DNA from: Magnetococcales bacterium
GTDB lineage: Bacteria; Pseudomonadota; Magnetococcia; Magnetococcales; Magnetaquicoccaceae
Length of the DNA stretch: 8,785 bases
Assembly (NCBI GenBank): GCA_015229095.1
Contig: JADGCE010000111.1
Coordinates: 1-8,785 of the forward strand
Reading direction: 5' to 3'
Below, in pieces: positions 1 through 5,500 of this stretch. Position 1 is the stretch's first letter. Each line of letters opens with the position of its first letter. The notes under the pieces were generated by a model. It was not told the DNA's origin and made no database searches. It saw only the letters and a program-made list of their open reading frames with translations. The position numbers and the translations under genes are program-made.

Positions 1-72
1 GTTATGCCGCAAAGGGCACCCATTCAGGGCCCACGGTCACCCAGAAACCACACACTATCCAGGTACTGCAAC

Positions 73-285
73 ATGCTCCCCCCTGTCGTCTCATCCCCGG
101 CCCCCCTGTTGTCCCCGGAACAGGTGAAAAAGCTGGAAAAAATGCAAAAAGAGTTGACAGCCTTGCAGTCAGCCATCGAAAATTTGCAGGGCAAAAGTCC
201 CTATGAGGTCGAAGGAAGAATCCGGCAATTCCAGGAGAAAGAGGCTGAAATTAAACAATTTATTCGGGAACTCGGCCTGTATTAG
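73..285 (+). CDS. small coiled-coil protein of unknown function (70 aa)
   Basis: I do not recognise a family. The 70-residue product starts with a short Pro/Ser-rich segment (about residues 3-15). Two charged helices follow, about 16-39 and 44-68, separated by a GKSPYE turn. Helix 1 shows a clean 3-4 hydrophobic spacing (L21, M24, L28, L31, I35, L38). Helix 2 has a looser one (I50, F53, I60, I64, L67). This predicts a coiled-coil hairpin or oligomer. There is no signal peptide or membrane segment, so it is probably cytoplasmic. I chose the ATG at 73 because AGGT lies 8 bases upstream, a weak Shine-Dalgarno. An in-frame ATG at 4 would give 93 residues, but the added part is rich in Arg and Pro and lacks heptad character. 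The frame is also open to the window edge, so the start is uncertain. The gene points towards pbpC, with 40 bases between the stop codons. The helical pattern argues for real coding, but the function is unknown. Confidence 0.6.
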   Translation: MLPPVVSSPAPLLSPEQVKKLEKMQKELTALQSAIENLQGKSPYEVEGRIRQFQEKEAEIKQFIRELGLY

Positions 286-325
286 AGAGAGGTCATGGTG
301 GGTCGTATTGCAGAACCCCGGCATG
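286..325. other. 40-bp convergent intergenic gap
   Basis: This gap separates the stop codon of the small coiled-coil gene (plus strand) from that of pbpC (minus strand). I see no GC-rich hairpin followed by a T run on either strand. An intrinsic terminator is therefore not supported here, and any termination would have to be factor-dependent or lie inside the genes. Confidence 0.5.
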
Positions 326-2503
326 CTATTCCTCCTCGTCGGTGGCTGATTTTTTCGGATAGCCCCGCACAAAAAAACGAACCGTATCGACAGCCTGTGC
401 CTCCTCGTCTATCAAGGCCAACTGGTGGTAGCCCGGCGCGAGCAACCACCCTTCTGCCGGATCCAAGGGTTGGTCGTCCATCTGCCAGCGCAACGTCTCA
501 CGCATCGGCTCCATGCGGACCAGCAGTCGCTGCTGCTCCGCAGGAATATCCGGGTCCATGGCCAGAATGGTACTCGCCTGGGGGTAGAGAATGCGCGGGG
601 GACGGGAATCGGCATCCACCAACGAGACGTGCGTCATCTCGGTGCCCGTCACAAACCACTCCGAACGCGGGGGTTCCAGCGGAGGAGTGAAATCTGTCTC
701 CCTCTGTGTCACACCGGCGGGTATCGACAGGGCGGTCTGTCGGGCATCCGCACCCTCTGGATGCAGATAGGTCATGATCTCCAACCATGCCGGCGCAGCA
801 CCCGACACACCCGACACATCCCGCATGGGCTCCCCATCAAAATTGCCGACCCATACGCCCACGGTATAGTGCCGGGTAAAACCCACACACCAGTTGTCCC
901 GCATCCGCTTGCTGGTGCCCGTCTTGACGGCACTCCAGAAGGGAGTGACCAGAGGGCTGTCCAGGCCAAAGGTGGCACTGCGGGCTGCCGGATCGGCCAA
1001 AAGATCGGCGACAATGAAAGAGGCTGGTGCAGAGAAAAGCCGGCGGGGCTCCGACGCAGGGGGGGTGGACAGCAGTGTCAAGGGGGTGAACAGGCCGCCA
1101 TTGGCCAGGGTTCGATAGGCGTTCACCAGTTGCCACAAGGAAACTTCCACCGAGCCCAGTGCCAGGGCATAGCCATAATCCACCCCCTCTGCCCGCACAT
1201 GGGTCAATCCGAGCTGCTGCAAACGCGCCACGAAGGGGTTCAAGCCGGTCAACATAAGGGTCCGCACGGCGGGTATATTGAGGGAGGCGGCCAGAGCGGT
1301 GCGCACACTGACCCAGCCACGAAAGCGGCGGTCATAGTTTTGCGGCTGATAAGAACCCCGTTCGGTGCCCACCTCCACGGGACTGTCTTCCAGCAGAGAG
1401 GCCGCCGTCAACCAGCGTTGCTCCAGGGCCAGTTGGTACAAAAAAGGCTTCAGGGTGGAACCGGCCTGACGGGGGGCCTGCACGCCATCCACGGCACGCA
1501 CAGCGGGCCCCGCATGCCCCACATAGGCCAGCACCTGGCCACTGGCATTGTCCACCACCAATGCTGCCCCATCCTGGACGTGCTGGTGCTGCAATTGCTG
1601 CAACTGCCGGTTCAATACATCCAGGGTGAAGCGTTGCAATGGGCCATCCAGGGTGGAACGAAGCACCGTATGCCCATCGGCACCGGGCGATTCTGCCAAC
1701 AACCGCTGCGCCACATGGGGTGCCCAGGAAGCCTGCAAGCGCAGCGGGGCAAGGGCGGTTGCCAAGTGGCGATCAGCCAACGCCCGCAGTGAGTCACAGG
1801 GCAGATCGGGAGCATGGCGGCGGGCCAAGGCACAGGCCCGTGTCGCTGCCTTTTCTGCGCGGGCGTTGGGGGAGCGGACCAGGGCAACCAACAGCAGGGC
1901 TTCAGCACGCTCCAACCCGGAGGGTTGTTTGTCAAACAGCCCCCGGCTGGCCGCATGAATGCCCTGCAACTCGCCGCGAAAGGTGACCAGGTTCAGGTAA
2001 GCCTCCAGAATTTGCGCCTTGCTCCATCTGTTTTCCATCTGCCAGGCGGCCCGCATCTGCGCCCATTTCATGCGCCAGGTACGGCGTCCGCCGCCGGGGC
2101 GGAGCTGGGGATCCAGCAGCGCGGCCAACTGCATGGTGAGGGTACTGGCACCACGGTATACGCCTCGAACCAGTCGATCCCTGATGGCTCCCAGCACCGA
2201 CTGCCACGCCACCCCGTCATGCTGCCAGAAATGACGATCCTCGGCCGCCAGCAGCAGCGGCACCAGGGCCACGGAAATGCTCTCCAGGGGGCTCCATGCC
2301 AATCGACGACGATGGGCATCCACCCGCACCTGCTGCAGGGGCGCACCCTGACGATCCAGAAGCAGGAGATCGCTGGTCGCATAAGCTGCCCGCACCTCTG
2401 CAAAAGAGGGTATTTCGGCACGGGCCGACCAGGGAACCAGGCACAGCCCCATCAAGCCGCAAACGAGAGACCAATGGCCAAAACAACGATCAAAACCCTT
2501 CAT
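326..2503 (-). CDS. pbpC: penicillin-binding protein 1C, bifunctional peptidoglycan glycosyltransferase/transpeptidase
   Basis: This periplasmic class A PBP has a GT51 domain, which polymerises lipid II into glycan strands, and a transpeptidase-fold domain. Order in the 725-residue product: a hydrophobic N-terminal segment (about 9-25); GT51 (about 75-215) with EDRHFWQHDG carrying the likely catalytic Glu88, RGASTLTMQLA at 117-127, and QME-SKAQILEAYLN with Glu157; then the penicillin-binding domain (about 310-580) with STLK (Ser349, Lys352), SLN (407-409) and KTGT (527-530). A beta-rich C-terminal domain (about 635-714) matches the PBP1C-specific BiPBP_C module. All expected catalytic motifs are present, and the length is near that of E. 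coli PbpC (770). The ATG at 2503 is chosen because the hydrophobic segment follows at once and it overlaps the upstream stop. The frame is open up to 2650, but that part lies inside the macroglobulin gene and is not needed. The N-terminal segment ends in SARA-E, which resembles a signal peptidase I site, whereas class A PBPs normally keep an N-terminal anchor. Confidence 0.96.
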   Translation of the reverse strand: MKGFDRCFGHWSLVCGLMGLCLVPWSARAEIPSFAEVRAAYATSDLLLLDRQGAPLQQVRVDAHRRRLAWSPLESISVALVPLLLAAEDRHFWQHDGVAWQSVLGAIRDRLVRGVYRGASTLTMQLAALLDPQLRPGGGRRTWRMKWAQMRAAWQMENRWSKAQILEAYLNLVTFRGELQGIHAASRGLFDKQPSGLERAEALLLVALVRSPNARAEKAATRACALARRHAPDLPCDSLRALADRHLATALAPLRLQASWAPHVAQRLLAESPGADGHTVLRSTLDGPLQRFTLDVLNRQLQQLQHQHVQDGAALVVDNASGQVLAYVGHAGPAVRAVDGVQAPRQAGSTLKPFLYQLALEQRWLTAASLLEDSPVEVGTERGSYQPQNYDRRFRGWVSVRTALAASLNIPAVRTLMLTGLNPFVARLQQLGLTHVRAEGVDYGYALALGSVEVSLWQLVNAYRTLANGGLFTPLTLLSTPPASEPRRLFSAPASFIVADLLADPAARSATFGLDSPLVTPFWSAVKTGTSKRMRDNWCVGFTRHYTVGVWVGNFDGEPMRDVSGVSGAAPAWLEIMTYLHPEGADARQTALSIPAGVTQRETDFTPPLEPPRSEWFVTGTEMTHVSLVDADSRPPRILYPQASTILAMDPDIPAEQQRLLVRMEPMRETLRWQMDDQPLDPAEGWLLAPGYHQLALIDEEAQAVDTVRFFVRGYPKKSATDEEE
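2500..2503 (-). other. ATGA stop/start overlap coupling the macroglobulin gene to pbpC
   Basis: The TGA of the macroglobulin gene and the ATG of pbpC share bases, reading ATGA on the minus strand. The only purine-rich stretch upstream is GGAAAG, about 15 bases from the ATG, which is too far to be a good Shine-Dalgarno. Translation of pbpC therefore probably depends on ribosomes terminating on the macroglobulin gene. This implies co-transcription and a linked dose of the two proteins. Confidence 0.85.
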
Positions 2504-5500
2504 GGCAGCACGGTCAAGCTTTCCAGGGGACTCTCTCCGAACAGCTCCGGGGCATACATGGCCTCCACCCGGGTGGACGGCAACCGGAATTGACCGGGAT
2601 TGTTCAAGCGCAGGGTATACTCCAACTGCCACCTGCCTTTGGGCAGCCACTCATAATAGGCACGGAAAGCGTCAAAACCCCGCTCTTCAAACGTGGGCTT
2701 GCTCCCTGCGGCAGAACCCTCCCCCTGGGTGAGAATCCAGGAATCCTTGCCGGAACCACTGCCGAGAATGGTGCTCCCTGCCGGAATGGGATCATTGACC
2801 ACCACCCAGCTCATATCGGTTTGGGCCTCCATTTCCAAACGGACCCGCAGCAGATCCCCCCGACTCCAAACCCCCTCCACCTTGCGTTCGATGGGCAGCA
2901 GGCTGCGCTGAATGCGATAGCCGCTGAACAGGGGCTTGGTCAGGGGAATGGCGGCCCGGCTCTGTACGGTCAGCCAGGGACGGCCCAACCCCTGGTGCAG
3001 CAGGGAGAGCTTTTCCGGCCCCGATGGCCAGGGCAGATCCAGGGTGCCACCCTGAGGGTTGCGGGTCCAATCCTGTCGCTGCACCTGCCCGGCCAGCTGG
3101 GCCCTGCTCTCTCCCGACACGGGGATCTTTTCAAAGTGTTCCGAAAATTTTTGCATGGCCACGACACCCCAGGCATTGGCCGTGGAGGTGCTCCAATGCC
3201 CTTTCACCTGGCGGGCCAGTGCCCCACGGGCCAGACGCGGCATATCCTCCGCCCACGATTTGTCCTGCAGAAGGGTCAAAAGCATGCGATTGGCATTGCT
3301 CTCCTCCGATACCATCATCCACCAGAGCGCGTCGCTCTCCCGACTGGTCAACCCCATGGTACTGCCCTGCAACGACAGCCGGCTGCGCAGTTGTTCTCGT
3401 GCCTTTTGGCCAAGGGCCACCCGCTCAGGCCAAGCGACTCGATTCAACAGGTTGATCCAATCGAGCAGTGCCGAAGCAGGCCACAGGTCGGGTTCCACGG
3501 GGATACTGGTCAGGAGTTCGGATGGGATGGCCTCATAACGTGAGAGGGCCTCCAGGGCTGCCAGTTTGCGCAGCATCAGACCGGCCACGGGCCGTGACGG
3601 CACCTCCGGTCGCTGCAGGGTGCCTTTGACAAAGCTGAACAGCCCCTTGACCATCTTCTGGCGCAGATCTGCCGGCACAGACCAGCCCGTTTCATGGGCA
3701 ATGGCCAGCACATAGGCGGTGAGCACATCGCTGCCCTGGGCAGAGGATGGAAAATATTTGGCCAATCCATCCGCATCCAGAAAGGCTGGCAGGCTCTCCA
3801 TCAGGGGTTGCCAGGCCGTTTTCTCCTGCAGGGCCACCGCCTTGGAAACACGTTGCTCCAAACAGCTGTAGGGATAGTCCGACATGTAGGCCCGAACCCC
3901 ATCGAGTGTACCCGCCAGGCGCTCCTGCAACTGGACACGAATGCCACCCTGATCGGCCAGGGCGGCGGGAGGTCGCTCCACCAGGATCTCCTGCGGCTGA
4001 TCCAACGCACTCAGGGTGGATTGGATGACCTGGACCCTCTGGGCGGGTTGCACCGCCTGTTTGACCAACAGGCGATCCTCGGCGCCCTCGGCAGCCGCAT
4101 GGATCTCCCATTGCAGCGACTGGCTGTTATCGGGCACGGTGACCTCCCAGGCAATCTCCTGCCCCTCTCCCGGCGCCAGGGTTTGGGTGATGGGAGAGAG
4201 GGTCGCCCTGGGTGGAGGGGGATCAGAAGCCCGGCGCGGCTGCGCCGTCAGGGTGGCGTTGACGGTAACCTGCAAGGGACGCTCGCCGCCATTGCGCAGG
4301 GTAAATCCCGCCCGGAAGCGATCCTGTTCCCGTACCAGAGGGGGCAAGCCGGCGTGGATGGCCAGCTCCTGTGCGGTGCGGAATGAGGTAAATCCGCTGC
4401 CAAACAAAGATTCCCCGGCACTGGCCACGGCGACCACCCGGAAGGAGGAGAGGGCATCCTGCAACGGGATGGGCACCTGGGCCTCTCCCTTGTCATTCAG
4501 TTTGACCCGCCCCTGCCAGAGCAACAAAGGCTTCAGCAACTGTCGACCGGCGGGCATGCGTCCGCCGCCCCCCCCATGGCTGACACTTTTCAACCCATAA
4601 TGGCGACGTCCGATCACCCGTCCCATGGCCGTTGCGGTGGTCACATGAAAGGCGCGGGGTTGCATCATCGAAGCCAACAGATTCCAGGAATCATTGGCCC
4701 TCAGCTCCAGCAAACCCTCGTCCACAACCGCCATGGCCAACTCGGCATTCTTCGGCAGGGTTTGACCATCCGGTGGGGTGACCCGGATGGTGGCGAGGGC
4801 ACTCTCCCGCACTTTGTAGACCGGTCGGTCGGTGTTGACCCGCACCTGCAGAGCATGTTCCCGCCAGCCGACCTTGAGCTGGGTATAGCCCAGGCGGAAG
4901 GTGGGCTTGCCCAGATCCAGCATGGCCGTGGGCGCCACATCGGTTGTGCGCCCACGCACCGCCATGGCCGAGATGAATACATTCGGGGCATAACGGCCCT
5001 GCATGGGTATCCGCAGGGTTGGATCGTGACCCTGCAGGGTCCGAATGAAATGCTCCACCACCCCTTCCCGCTCCACGGTCACCAACACCGTTGCCTCAGG
5101 AAAAGGCATGCGCACATGCAAAACAGCCTCTTCGCCCGGTTCATATTGATTTTTTTCCGGCAACAGATCCATGCGATTGTTGTTTTCCACATCGAACCAC
5201 CACCGTTTGTCCTTGGCAACCCAGGCCGACACATGGGCATAACTGGCCCGCTGCTGGGCATCCACGGCCCGCGCTTGGAGAATGATTTGCCCGGACAGGG
5301 GAGATTGGCCGGTACACAGAAGCCGTCCCATCTTGTCGGTCATTCCGGAGCAAAACTCGGAGACCGGCTTGACCTGCAAGCGATGTTCGTAGGCATAAAA
5401 GCCACCGATCAGGCGTTTCCGGTGCGACAGATATTTATGTTCCAGCAGGTTGACCGTGACAGGCACCTGGGCCAGGGGTTGGCCATGGCGGTCCAGGGCG

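Noticed and set aside
286..325. bidirectional terminator between the convergent genes
   Set aside because: No inverted repeat with a following T run could be found on either strand.
425..1792. 455-codon plus-strand open frame
   Set aside because: It is antisense to the pbpC transpeptidase region, which carries STLK, SLN and KTGT; the plus-strand product has no family signature.
2504..2650. 49-codon N-terminal extension of pbpC
   Set aside because: It would lie wholly inside the macroglobulin coding sequence and puts unrelated residues before the hydrophobic export segment. The ATG at 2503 fits the overlap and the family length.
2296..3543. 415-codon plus-strand open frame across the macroglobulin/pbpC junction
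   Set aside because: It is antisense to both well-supported genes and has a shadow-like composition with no motif.
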